From positions 1,612,001 through 1,676,000 of the forward strand of contig NZ_CAJZAH010000001.1 of NCBI RefSeq assembly GCF_914271545.1: a DNA stretch of 64,000 nucleotides, read 5' to 3'. Positions within the stretch are counted from its first letter, which is position 1. Each line of letters opens with the position of its first letter. The notes under the pieces are model-generated. The model ran no database searches, had not been told where the DNA came from, and was given only the letters and a program-made list of their open reading frames with translations. Positions 8,132 to 16,426 of this stretch are shown here, piece by piece. The position numbers and the translations under genes are program-made. The DNA is from Cupriavidus respiraculi (lineage in GTDB: Bacteria > Pseudomonadota > Gammaproteobacteria > Burkholderiales > Burkholderiaceae).

Positions 8132-9063
8132 TGGCGCGCCAGAGCATACTCGTGACGGGCGCCGACCTTGCGCCCCAGGCGCTGGCCCTGTTGCACGACT
8201 ACGACGTGGTCTTCGCGGGCAAGGCGCCGCAGCCGGAGGATCTGGTGGCGGTGGCCCAGCAGCACAACCCCGTTGGCATCATCGTCCGCTACGGCAAGAT
8301 CGGTGCGCCGGTCATGGACGCCGCGCCGGCGCTGAAGGTCATCTCCAAGCACGGCAGCGGCATCGACGTGATCGACCAGAAGGCGGCGGCCGCGCGAGGG
8401 ATCGCGGTCAAGGCCGCGGTCGGCGCCAATGCGGCCGCCGTGGCCGAGCACGCCTGGGCCCTGATCCTTGCCTGTGCGAAGTCGGTTCCGCAGCTGGATG
8501 GCCGCATGCGCGCCGGCCACTGGGACAAGCCCACGCACAAATCGATCGAGCTGTCCGGCCGCACGCTCGGTGTCGTCGGCCTTGGGGAAATCGGCCGCCG
8601 CGTGGCCGCCATCGGCCGCGCGATGGGAATGCGCGTGCTGGGATTCGACCCGTTCGTGAGCACAGCGCCGGAGGGCGTCGAACTCGCGCAGCTTGGCGCA
8701 TTGTTCCGCGACGCCGATGTGGTGTCCCTGCATTGTCCACTGACGGAAGAGAACCGGCGCCTGCTCGATCGCGAGACGCTCGCGACGTTCAAGGACGGCG
8801 CGATCCTCGTCAACACCGCGCGCGGCGGCCTGATCGACGAGAGCGCGCTGGTCGAGTCGCTGCGCGCGGGCAAGCTGCATGCGGCGGGGCTGGACAGCTT
8901 CGAGTCCGAGCCGCTGCCCTCGCCGCACCCGTTCCGCGACGTGCCGAACCTGATCCTGTCGCCGCATATCGGCGGCGTCAGCGATGCCGCCTACGTGAAC
9001 ATGGGTGTCGGTGCGGCCCGCAACGTGCTCGCGGTGCTGGAAAGCGCCGCCGTCGCGCCATAG
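8131..9063 (+). CDS. D-2-hydroxyacid dehydrogenase
   Basis: A 310-residue NAD(P)-dependent dehydrogenase of the phosphoglycerate/hydroxypyruvate reductase family. The Rossmann motif GVVGLGEIGRR lies at about residues 149-159. The catalytic Arg (NTARGG), Glu (DSFESEPL) and His (SPHIGG) are all present in order. The start codon overlaps the RraA-like stop. In this operon it would oxidise a 2-hydroxyacid to the oxo-acid that the RraA-like aldolase could cleave. The cofactor and substrate cannot be fixed from sequence alone. Confidence 0.92.
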   Translation: MARQSILVTGADLAPQALALLHDYDVVFAGKAPQPEDLVAVAQQHNPVGIIVRYGKIGAPVMDAAPALKVISKHGSGIDVIDQKAAAARGIAVKAAVGANAAAVAEHAWALILACAKSVPQLDGRMRAGHWDKPTHKSIELSGRTLGVVGLGEIGRRVAAIGRAMGMRVLGFDPFVSTAPEGVELAQLGALFRDADVVSLHCPLTEENRRLLDRETLATFKDGAILVNTARGGLIDESALVESLRAGKLHAAGLDSFESEPLPSPHPFRDVPNLILSPHIGGVSDAAYVNMGVGAARNVLAVLESAAVAP

Positions 9064-9197
9064 GCCATAGCGCCCGCGTCGGCCAAGGCTTTGGTTGTCG
9101 CGCGACACCCGAACCCACCTAGACCATATCGCCCGCGGCGAGCGCCTGCCATCGGCATGACCGGGCAGTGCGCCGACCGCCGGCACAGGAGACCGCA

Positions 9198-10160
9198 GTG
9201 AAGACCTTCCGCATTCTGACCGCCGCTATCGCGCTGGCCATGGCCAGCAGCGCCGCTGTTGCCGCCTATCCCGACAAGCCCGTGCGCATCGTGGTGCCCA
9301 ATCCGCCGGGCGGCGCGGTCGATGTCGTGACTCGCAAGCTCGCGCAGCAGCTGTCCGTCCAGCTGGGCCAGAGCTTCGTGGTGGAGAACAAGCCCGGCGC
9401 GTCCGGCACCATCGGCACGAGCGCGGTGCTCAATGCGCCGGCCGACGGCTACACTTTGCTGGCCAACGACAATTCCTACACCACACTGCCCTACGTGTTC
9501 CGGAAGTTGAACTGGGACCATGCCACGGCGCTGGTGCCGATCGCACCCTTCGCGTTCTCGCCCGTCGTGCTGGGCGTCAAGGCCGATTCCCGCTTTCAGG
9601 ACCTGGCCTCGCTGGTGGCCTATGCCAAGGCCAATCCGGACAAGGTCACCTTCGGCACCGGGGGACCGGGCAGTGCGCCGCACTTTGCCGCCGAAGCCTT
9701 CCAGCAGGCGGCCGGCATCAAGCTGATGCAGGTGCCGTACAAGGGCGCGGGCGATGCCATCGTGGGTTTGCTCTCCGGCAGCGTCGATCTGCTGGTGCTG
9801 TCCACGCCCAGCGTGCTGTCCCAGGTGAAAGGCAAGCAGATGCGCCTGCTGGGCATCAGCGGCAAGGAACGCGTGTCGGTGCTGCCGGATGTTCCGACGT
9901 TCGCCGAGGCGGGCCAGCCGGCGTTCAGCCTGTTCAACTGGTCGGGCCTGGCGGCTCCGAAGGGCACGCCGCCGGAGGTCGTGCTGACATTGCAGAAGGC
10001 CGTGCACAAGGCGCTGGAAACGCCGGACATCCAGGCTTTCCTCGCCAATATGGGATCGCAGCCGGGGAAGCTGGACAGCCGGGGCTTCGCGCAGCTGATC
10101 CAGCGCGAGACGGCCCAATGGGGGCCGGTGGCGCAGAAGGCCGGCATCGAGAAGCAGTAG
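9198..10160 (+). CDS. Bug/TctC-type receptor (second copy in operon)
   Basis: A 320-residue periplasmic receptor with a signal peptide (MKTFRILTAAIALAMASSAAVAA, start to about 23) and the Bug signatures PVRIVVPNPPGGAVD, ENKPGASGTIG and QVPYKGAGDAIVGLL. Translation should start at the GTG at 9198, with AGGAGA five bases upstream; no ATG fits as well. It lies 134 bases after the dehydrogenase and 39 bases before the lactonase. Having two different receptors in one operon suggests related substrates or a sensing role for one of them. Confidence 0.9.
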   Translation: MKTFRILTAAIALAMASSAAVAAYPDKPVRIVVPNPPGGAVDVVTRKLAQQLSVQLGQSFVVENKPGASGTIGTSAVLNAPADGYTLLANDNSYTTLPYVFRKLNWDHATALVPIAPFAFSPVVLGVKADSRFQDLASLVAYAKANPDKVTFGTGGPGSAPHFAAEAFQQAAGIKLMQVPYKGAGDAIVGLLSGSVDLLVLSTPSVLSQVKGKQMRLLGISGKERVSVLPDVPTFAEAGQPAFSLFNWSGLAAPKGTPPEVVLTLQKAVHKALETPDIQAFLANMGSQPGKLDSRGFAQLIQRETAQWGPVAQKAGIEKQ

Positions 10161-10199
10161 CCACCGCCGGACGCATCCGGCGCTCAGGGAGGCATCCTC

Positions 10200-11135
10200 A
10201 TGTTTTTGTTGCAAGCACCCGCCGTACGGGAAGCCGAAGTCTTTACGCCGTTGCCGGATGGCCTGCGCCGCCGCGACGTGGACACCGACTGGGCGCGCGC
10301 CAACCGCGGCGGCGCGCGTCTCGACGCGGTCCTCGAAGGCCCCGTCTGGGCCGACGGCTATCTGTGGGTCACCGATATCCCGTTCGGCCGCATCTTCCGC
10401 ATCTCGGCGCAAGGAGAGTGGGAGGTGGTCGCCGAGTACGACGGCGAGCCCAATGGCATGAAGCGGTTGGCAGGCGACCAATTCCTGATCGCCGACTACC
10501 GCAACGGCCTGATGCTGCTGGACGCGCGGGCCGGCACGGTGCGGCCATGGCTGGAGCGGCGAAACAGCGAGCGCTTCCGGGGAATCAACGACCTGACGTT
10601 CGACTCCCGCGGCAATCTGTACTTCACCGATCAGGGGCAGACTGGCATGCACGATCCGACCGGCCGGGTCTACCGGCTTTCCCCGAACGGGCGGCTGGAC
10701 GTGCTGATCGCCAATGCACCGAGCCCGAACGGCCTGGTGCTGTCGGTCGACGAGACGGTGCTGTACGTCGCCATGACCCGCGGCAACTGCGTCTGGCGCG
10801 TGCCGTTGCAGGACGATGGCTCGGTCACCAAGGTGAGCCAGTTCTTTACCAGCTACGGGCCGAGCGGGCCGGACGGGCTGGCGATGCGCGCGGACGGGCA
10901 TCTGCTCGTGGCCAATCCGGGATTGGGCTATGTGTGGGTGCTCAACGCCCGCGGGGAACCGGTCGAGGTGATCCGCAGTCCGGCGGGCACCTCGCTGACC
11001 AACCTGTGCTTTGGCGGCCGGGACGGCAAGACACTGTTCATGACCGAGTCCACGACCAGCGCCATCCTGCGCATGGACATGCCGCAGGGAGGCGTCGCCG
11101 TGCATGGCGGCGGGGCGGGGCCTTACCGGACCTGA
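10200..11135 (+). CDS. SMP-30/gluconolactonase-like hydrolase
   Basis: A 311-residue six-bladed propeller enzyme of the SMP-30/gluconolactonase/LRE family. The four expected metal ligands are visible: Glu in LEGPVWADG, Asn in GINDLTFDS, Asn in SPNGLVLS and Asp in GPDGLAM. It likely opens a sugar-acid lactone. A GGGAGG lies about seven bases before the ATG. As the last gene of the IclR-linked operon, it suggests the operon degrades an aldonic or similar acid that passes through a lactone. It ends against a REP-like repeat. Confidence 0.88.
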   Translation: MFLLQAPAVREAEVFTPLPDGLRRRDVDTDWARANRGGARLDAVLEGPVWADGYLWVTDIPFGRIFRISAQGEWEVVAEYDGEPNGMKRLAGDQFLIADYRNGLMLLDARAGTVRPWLERRNSERFRGINDLTFDSRGNLYFTDQGQTGMHDPTGRVYRLSPNGRLDVLIANAPSPNGLVLSVDETVLYVAMTRGNCVWRVPLQDDGSVTKVSQFFTSYGPSGPDGLAMRADGHLLVANPGLGYVWVLNARGEPVEVIRSPAGTSLTNLCFGGRDGKTLFMTESTTSAILRMDMPQGGVAVHGGGAGPYRT

Positions 11136-11173
11136 CTCGGCGGTCCGCAGCGCGCGAGCGTTCAGTCCGGCCA

Positions 11174-11234
11174 TTCCCGCGAAAGCGGGAACCCAGCGCC
11201 TTTCGGTGCCACCGGGTTCCCGCCTGCGCGGGAC
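11174..11234. repeat. REP-like paired hairpin element
   Basis: Two small hairpins sit between convergent genes: TTCCCGC-gaaa-GCGGGAA at 11174-11191 and a second of the same core at 11216-11234. The outer GGGAACCC (11187-11194) also pairs with GGGTTCCC (11214-11221). The ATTCCC...GGGAA form resembles the short intergenic repeats common in betaproteobacteria (the Neisseria dRS3 type). It may also end both transcripts. Confidence 0.65.
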
Positions 11235-11278
11235 GACACAGGAGGGAGCCGCGAGAACGCGCCGCGCGGCCGTCGCCG

Positions 11279-12832
11279 TCAGCCGGCCAGCCTGAACTGC
11301 CCCACCGTGCGATGCAGCGCCTCGGCCTGGTCTTCGAGCGAGGCGGCCGCGGCGGCGGCCTGCTCCACCAGCGCGGCGTTCTGCTGCGCCATCTGGTCCA
11401 TCTGCGTCACGGCCTGGTTGACCTGCTCGATGCCGCCCGTCTGCTCCTCGGTGGCCGCCCGCATCTCGCCCATCAGGTCGGTGACGCGCTTGACCGCTTC
11501 CACGATCTCGCCCATCGCGCGCCCGGCATTCTCGACCAGCGCGGCGCCGTCCTCCACACGCTGCGCCGAATTGCCGATCAGGGCCTTGATTTCCTTGGCC
11601 GCGGTGGCGCTGCGCTGCGCGAGGCTGCGTACCTCGCCGGCCACCACGGCGAAGCCGCGGCCCTGGTCTCCCGCCCGGGCGGCTTCCACCGCCGCGTTCA
11701 GCGCGAGGATGTTGGTCTGGAAGGCGATGCCTTCGATCACGCCGATGATGTCGACCACCTTGCCCGATGCGTCCTTGATATCGCCCATGGTGCCGACCAC
11801 CTGGCTGACGATCTCGCCGCCGCGCACCGCGATCTCCGAAGCGCCCTCGGCCAGCCGGCTGGCCTGGCGGGCGTTGTCCGCGGTCTGGCGCACGGTGCTG
11901 GTCAGCTGCTCCATGCTGGCGGCGGTCTGCTCCAGGGAAGCCGCCTGTTCCTCGCTGCGGCGCGAGAGGTCGGCGTTGCCGGCGGCGATTTCCTTGGCGG
12001 CGCCGGAGATCGAATCGGCCGAACCGCGGATGGTGCCGATGGCGCCGGTCAGCCGGGCCTGCATCTGTTGCATGGCGAACAGCACGCTGTCGCGGTCGTC
12101 GGGCGCGACTTCGACATAGCTGGCGAGATCGCCCTGGGCGATGCGCGACGCGATCTGCGATGTAAGCGCCGGCTCACCGCCGAGCTGTTTGTGCAGGCCG
12201 GACGCGATGCGCACCACTACCACGCTCATCAGCGAGCCGATAACGAGCAGCAGCGCCAGCGACTGCATCAGGGCCTTGCGGAACGCCGCCTCGATATCGT
12301 CCAGGTACACCCCGGCGATGAAGTTCCAGTCCCACGGCTTGAAGTTGGCCACATAGCTGAGCTTGGGCTGCGGCGCCTCGTGGCCCGGCTTGGCCCACAG
12401 GTAATGGACGAAGCCGGTGCCCGGGCCCTTGCCGATGGCGGCGATGTCGCGGAACAGGTAGGTGCCGTTGGGATCCTTCATGTCGGCCATGGCCTTGCCG
12501 TTCATTTCCGGCTTGTACGGATGCATCAGCACCACGGTGTCCGAACGCATCAGCGTGAAGTAGCCGTCGGTGCCGAAGCGCATCGCGCGCACGCGCTCCA
12601 ATGCCTGCTGCTTCGCTTCCTCCATCGGCAGCTTGCCGGCGCGGGCCAGCGCCTCGTAGTCCTTGACCACCGACAGCGCGGTGTCGGTGACGTGGACGAG
12701 GTCGGTGCGGCGCTCGTCCAGCCGCAGCGTGCGCATCTGCCAGGCGTCCCACAGCGTGATCGCGAGCAGGCAAATCCAGCTCAGTGCCAGCGGCACCAGC
12801 AATTTCTGTTTCAGGCTAAGGCGTTGCAGCAT
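11279..12832 (-). CDS. Methyl-accepting chemotaxis protein with Cache sensor
   Basis: A 517-residue chemoreceptor. A first membrane helix (about 10-28) and a second (about 185-205, [18 protein letters not shown]) enclose a periplasmic single Cache-type sensor with the FGTDGYFTL and [12 protein letters not shown] motifs. A HAMP-like linker leads to the signalling domain, whose hairpin tip [20 protein letters not shown] is intact. No C-terminal NWETF pentapeptide is present, so methylation would depend on other receptors. The ATG at 12832 is preferred because it directly precedes the membrane segment; one seven codons upstream (12853) lacks a ribosome site. The ligand is unknown. Confidence 0.93.
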   Translation of the reverse strand: MLQRLSLKQKLLVPLALSWICLLAITLWDAWQMRTLRLDERRTDLVHVTDTALSVVKDYEALARAGKLPMEEAKQQALERVRAMRFGTDGYFTLMRSDTVVLMHPYKPEMNGKAMADMKDPNGTYLFRDIAAIGKGPGTGFVHYLWAKPGHEAPQPKLSYVANFKPWDWNFIAGVYLDDIEAAFRKALMQSLALLLVIGSLMSVVVVRIASGLHKQLGGEPALTSQIASRIAQGDLASYVEVAPDDRDSVLFAMQQMQARLTGAIGTIRGSADSISGAAKEIAAGNADLSRRSEEQAASLEQTAASMEQLTSTVRQTADNARQASRLAEGASEIAVRGGEIVSQVVGTMGDIKDASGKVVDIIGVIEGIAFQTNILALNAAVEAARAGDQGRGFAVVAGEVRSLAQRSATAAKEIKALIGNSAQRVEDGAALVENAGRAMGEIVEAVKRVTDLMGEMRAATEEQTGGIEQVNQAVTQMDQMAQQNAALVEQAAAAAASLEDQAEALHRTVGQFRLAG

Positions 12833-13184
12833 GGTCGTCCCCGTTATCCCCATTCATGGTGTCTGTCTGGCCCGATAACGACGCCGCAATGCGTTTACTT
12901 GATGACACGGCGGCTAGGATTTTCCTGGGGTGCCGCGGCTGGCACAAACGTGCTATTCGGAGGGGATTTCGCTGCACTTCGCAGGTACTTGCAAGACGTT
13001 AGGGTCAACCCGCGCCCGGGCAAACCCCAATGCCGGAGAGGGTCGTCATTGCGGTTTCAAATGCGAACGATTACTCTTTCGGGCTATTTCACGAATCGAT
13101 CCTCCGGCGCACCGCGACGGCCTGGCCGCGGCATGTTGCGCGCGGCCCGCCTGGCTCGCCGCGACCGCGTGCCGGATCACAGCA
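12833..13184. other. Intergenic region upstream of the PepSY-flavin operon
   Basis: No gene is supported in these 352 bases between divergent transcription units. The only clear signal is the Fur-like site and promoter pair at 13049-13079, about 100 bases before the first gene of the operon. Confidence 0.5.
13049..13079 (+). promoter_or_regulatory. Candidate Fur-controlled promoter of the flavin operon
   Basis: TTGCGG (13049-13054) and TACTCT (13072-13077) are spaced 17 bases. The sequence between them, AAATGCGAACGATTACTCTT (13059/60-13079), shares its first half with the Fur-like box at 5453 and roughly matches Fur operators. The match is weaker than at 5453. It is the only promoter-like signal before the five-gene unit. 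Confidence 0.4.
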
Positions 13185-13820
13185 ATGACGGAAACACGGT
13201 TGGGCGCCGGCCAGCAGCGCCGCGCCTTCTGGCTCAAGCATCTTCACCAGTGGCACTGGATCAGTTCGGCGCTCTGCCTGATCGGCATGCTGCTGTTCGC
13301 GGTCACCGGCATCACGCTGAACCACGCCGCCCAGATCGAGGCAAAGCCCACCGTGGTCACCCGCACGGCAACCGCGCCCGCCGAGGTCCTGGCCGCGCTC
13401 GCGGGGGCCAGGCACGACGACAAGGGGCCCGTTCCACCCGCGCTCGCCGACTGGCTGGCGCGCGAATTCGCCATCGACGCGGCCGGACGCGAGGCCGAGT
13501 GGCAGCCGGACGAGATCTACGTCGCGCTGCCGCGCCCCGGCGGGGACGCCTGGGTCAGCGTGGCGCTGGACGACGGCGAGGCGCAGTACGAGCGCACCAC
13601 GCGCGGCTGGGTGTCCTATCTGAACGACCTGCACAAGGGCCGCAATACGGGCGCCGCCTGGAGCCTGTTCCTGGACGCGTTTGCCGTCGCGTGCCTGGTG
13701 TTCTGCGTGACCGGACTGTTCCTGCTCAAGCTGCACGCCGGCGGGCGCGCCGCCACCTGGCCGCTGGTCGGCCTTGGCCTGGTGCTGCCGCTGGTGCTGG
13801 CCGTGCTGTTCATCCATTGA
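13185..13820 (+). CDS. PepSY-associated transmembrane protein
   Basis: A 211-residue inner-membrane protein. The first helix follows the motif LKHLHQWHWISSAL (about residues 14-45). A periplasmic domain of about 110 residues and two more helices (about 155-205) complete it. Histidines in HQWHW, LNHAA and LHKGRN are placed as in PepSY-type membrane proteins that bind haem and pass electrons across the membrane. It starts a compact unit with DUF2271, DUF4198, ApbE and flavoprotein-reductase genes. I infer that it relays electrons from the cytoplasmic reductase to the periplasmic flavoprotein. The ATG at 13185 directly precedes the conserved region. Confidence 0.85.
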   Translation: MTETRLGAGQQRRAFWLKHLHQWHWISSALCLIGMLLFAVTGITLNHAAQIEAKPTVVTRTATAPAEVLAALAGARHDDKGPVPPALADWLAREFAIDAAGREAEWQPDEIYVALPRPGGDAWVSVALDDGEAQYERTTRGWVSYLNDLHKGRNTGAAWSLFLDAFAVACLVFCVTGLFLLKLHAGGRAATWPLVGLGLVLPLVLAVLFIH

Positions 13821-13880
13821 TTCCGCACGGACCACTGGCCGTAGCGAACCCATTTCACTTTGTCTGACGAGGTCTATTTC

Positions 13881-14405
13881 ATGCGCCGTATGCTCACCGT
13901 CACCCTCAGCGGCATGGCCGCGTTTCCGCTGGCCGGCGCCGCGGTCGCGGCGGAAATGAACGTGAAGGTCGAGATTCCGCGACTGAACGTGGCCGAATAT
14001 CACAAGCCCTATGTGGCCATGTGGATCGAGCGTGCCGACCAGTCGGCCGTATCCACGCTGGCGGTCTGGTACGACGTCAAGCTCAAGGACGCCGAAGGCA
14101 CCAAGTGGCTCAAGGACATGCGCCAGTGGTGGCGCAAGGCCGGCCGCGACATGCAGATGCCGGCCGACGGCATTTCGGGCGCGACGCGCGCGCCGGGCCA
14201 GCACGCCGTGACGTTCACGGACGGCAAGGCGCCGCTGGGCAAGCTGCCCGCCGGCGACTACCAGCTCGTCGTCGAGGCCGCCCGCGAAGTCGGTGGCCGC
14301 GAACTGCTGCGCGTGCCGTTCTCCTGGCCGCCGGCCTCCGCGCAGACCGCGCAGGCCAAGGGCGAGCACGAGCTCGGTGCCGTCTCGGTCAGCGTCAAGC
14401 CCTGA
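13881..14405 (+). CDS. DUF2271 protein with flavinylation motif
   Basis: A 174-residue exported protein with a signal peptide (about 1-24, ending AAVAA). It matches the DUF2271 pattern, with EIPRLNVAEYHKPYVAMWIE and VWYDVKLKD near the N terminus and KWLKDMRQWWRKAG in the middle. Residues 96-102 read DGISGAT, matching the D-x2-[ST]-G-A-[ST] motif to which ApbE enzymes attach FMN through the Thr. An ApbE gene lies two genes downstream, so I infer that this is a covalently flavinylated periplasmic electron carrier. The ATG at 13881 is preferred over a TTG at 13860. Confidence 0.85.
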   Translation: MRRMLTVTLSGMAAFPLAGAAVAAEMNVKVEIPRLNVAEYHKPYVAMWIERADQSAVSTLAVWYDVKLKDAEGTKWLKDMRQWWRKAGRDMQMPADGISGATRAPGQHAVTFTDGKAPLGKLPAGDYQLVVEAAREVGGRELLRVPFSWPPASAQTAQAKGEHELGAVSVSVKP

Positions 14406-14477
14406 GCGCGTGCGCGCTGCCATTTCGCATTCCCAACCGCATTGCCTTTCCCGCATTCCACGATTCCGGAGCCGTCG

Positions 14478-15302
14478 ATGAAGCCGTCCGCCAAGACCCT
14501 GTCCGCCAAACTCACCGTGCTCGCCATGGCCGCGCTGATGCCGCTGGCCGCGCACGCCCACCGCCAGTGGCTGCTGCCCTCGGCCACCATCGTCTCGGGC
14601 AACGACGCGTGGGTGACCGTGGATGCCGCGGTCTCCAACGACCTGTTCTTCTTCGAGCATGTGCCGCTGCGCCTGGACAACCTTGCCGTGACGGCGCCGG
14701 ACGGCAGCATGGCCAAGGGCGAGAACCAGAGCATGGGCCGCTACCGCAGCACCTTCGACGTGCATCTGACCCAGCCCGGCACGTATCGCCTGGCGGTGGT
14801 CAACCAGGGCGTGTTCGCCAGCTACAAGGAAAACGGCCAGACCAAGCGCTGGCGCGGCTCGGCGCAGGCCTTCGCCAGGGAGGTGCCGGCCAACGCGCAG
14901 GACCTGCAGGTAACGCAGACGGCGAGCCGCGTCGAAGCGTTCGTGACCGCCGGCAAGCCGACCGACAAGGTGCTGCAGACGACCGGCCGCGGCCTGGAGC
15001 TGGCGCCCGTGACGCATCCGAACGATCTGTTCGCCGGCGAGACCGCCACCTTCCGCCTGCTGCTCGATGGCAAGCCGGCCGCCAACGTGGACGTGTCCGT
15101 CGTGCCCGGCGGCATCCGCTATCGCGACAAGCTGGGCGACGTGACGGTCAAGACCGACGGCGAGGGCAAGTTCGCCGTCAAGTGGCCGACGCCGGGCATG
15201 TACTGGATGGAGGCCGAGGTGCGCGACGACAAGACCGACATCAAGCAGGCCAAGGCGCGCCGCGCCGTCTACGCCGCCACGGTCGAGGTGCTGCCGCAGT
15301 AA
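14478..15302 (+). CDS. DUF4198 periplasmic protein
   Basis: A 274-residue exported protein: signal peptide about 1-27 ending AAHA, with the mature part beginning HRQWLLPSATIVSG, the usual start of DUF4198 proteins. The body is beta-rich and contains a carboxypeptidase-regulatory or Ig-like region (about 185-265). DUF4198 proteins often accompany metal and haem uptake genes. Here it stands between the flavinylated DUF2271 gene and ApbE, so a role in binding or presenting a metal to the redox chain is possible but unproven. Confidence 0.85.
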   Translation: MKPSAKTLSAKLTVLAMAALMPLAAHAHRQWLLPSATIVSGNDAWVTVDAAVSNDLFFFEHVPLRLDNLAVTAPDGSMAKGENQSMGRYRSTFDVHLTQPGTYRLAVVNQGVFASYKENGQTKRWRGSAQAFAREVPANAQDLQVTQTASRVEAFVTAGKPTDKVLQTTGRGLELAPVTHPNDLFAGETATFRLLLDGKPAANVDVSVVPGGIRYRDKLGDVTVKTDGEGKFAVKWPTPGMYWMEAEVRDDKTDIKQAKARRAVYAATVEVLPQ

Positions 15303-15358
15303 AGGCCGCATCCCACCGCCCATTCCCACCCTTTCCGACGAACCAGCGGCCTTCTCCG

Positions 15359-16426
15359 ATGCGGCGCGTGCTCGTACCCCTTACCCCGCAGGCCGGCCGG
15401 CCCGGCGTCCCGCCCACGCCGGCCGCCGCGATGGCCGGCGCCGGCCTGTTGCCCGACCCGGCGGCGCGGCTGCTGCGCCTGGGCGGCGAGACCATGGGCA
15501 CCACCTGGTCGGTGATCTGCGCCGTGCCGACCACCATCGACGTGCGCGGCGTGAATCACGGCATCCGCGCGGCGCTGGACGACATCGTCGCGCAGATGAG
15601 CAACTGGATCGCCGATTCGGACATCAGCCGCTACAACGCCGCGCCCGCTGGCAGCTGGCACGTCTTGCCGGAGGCCTGCTTCACGGTGTTGCACGAGGCG
15701 CTGGACGTCGCGCGCGACAGCGGCGGCGCCTACGATCCGAGCGCCGGTCCGCTGGTGGACCTGTGGGGCTTCGGCCCGCGCGGCCGCCCCGCCGAGCTGC
15801 CGGAGACGCGCGATGTCGAGTGGGCGCGCGGGCTTTGCGGCTGGGCCCGGATCGAACTCGATGTGGCGCGCCGGCGCGTGCTGCAGCCGGGCGGTGTGTC
15901 GCTGGACCTGTGCGCGATCGCCAAGGGCTATGCGGTCGATGCCGTGTCGCGCTACCTGGAGGAGCAGGACATCCACCACCATCTGGTCGAGATCGGCGGC
16001 GAGCTGCGCGGCCGCGGCGTCAAGCCCGACGGCCTGCCGTGGTGGGTGGAGCTGGAAACGCCGCCGCCCGCGCCCGGCGACGGGCCCGGCGCCACGGCGA
16101 TCGAGCCCATCGTGGTCGCGCTGCACGGCCTGTCGGTGGCGACGTCCGGCGACTATCGGCGCTACTTCGACGACGACGGCCGCCGCTACGCCCATACGCT
16201 GGACCCGCGCACGGGCTATCCCGCCAGCCATGCGCTGGCCTCCGTCACCGTGGTACATCCGGACTGCATGATGGCCGACGCGTTGTCCACCGCGCTGACC
16301 GTGCTGGGACCGCAGGCGGGCATGCACTACGCCGGCCAGCGCCAGATCGCCGCGCGCTTCCTGGTGCGCACGCCCGAGGGCTTCGAGGAAACGCTGACGC
16401 CGGCCTTCGCCGCGATGCTTGCATGA
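15359..16426 (+). CDS. apbE: FAD:protein FMN transferase (ApbE)
   Basis: A 355-residue flavin transferase. Family motifs occur in order: MGTTWSV (about 46-52), DPSAGPLVDLWGFG, LDLCAIAKGYAVD, VEIGGELRGRG, VATSGDYRRYF, HTLDPRTGYPA and MMADALSTALTVLG. These include the Mg-binding and FAD-binding residues. ApbE enzymes covalently attach FMN to Ser/Thr of extracytoplasmic proteins; the DGISGAT motif in the DUF2271 protein of this operon is the obvious target. The first 40 residues are Ala/Pro-rich with no clear signal peptide or lipobox, so its side of the membrane is uncertain. Its stop overlaps the next start (ATGA), giving translational coupling. Confidence 0.93.
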   Translation: MRRVLVPLTPQAGRPGVPPTPAAAMAGAGLLPDPAARLLRLGGETMGTTWSVICAVPTTIDVRGVNHGIRAALDDIVAQMSNWIADSDISRYNAAPAGSWHVLPEACFTVLHEALDVARDSGGAYDPSAGPLVDLWGFGPRGRPAELPETRDVEWARGLCGWARIELDVARRRVLQPGGVSLDLCAIAKGYAVDAVSRYLEEQDIHHHLVEIGGELRGRGVKPDGLPWWVELETPPPAPGDGPGATAIEPIVVALHGLSVATSGDYRRYFDDDGRRYAHTLDPRTGYPASHALASVTVVHPDCMMADALSTALTVLGPQAGMHYAGQRQIAARFLVRTPEGFEETLTPAFAAMLA

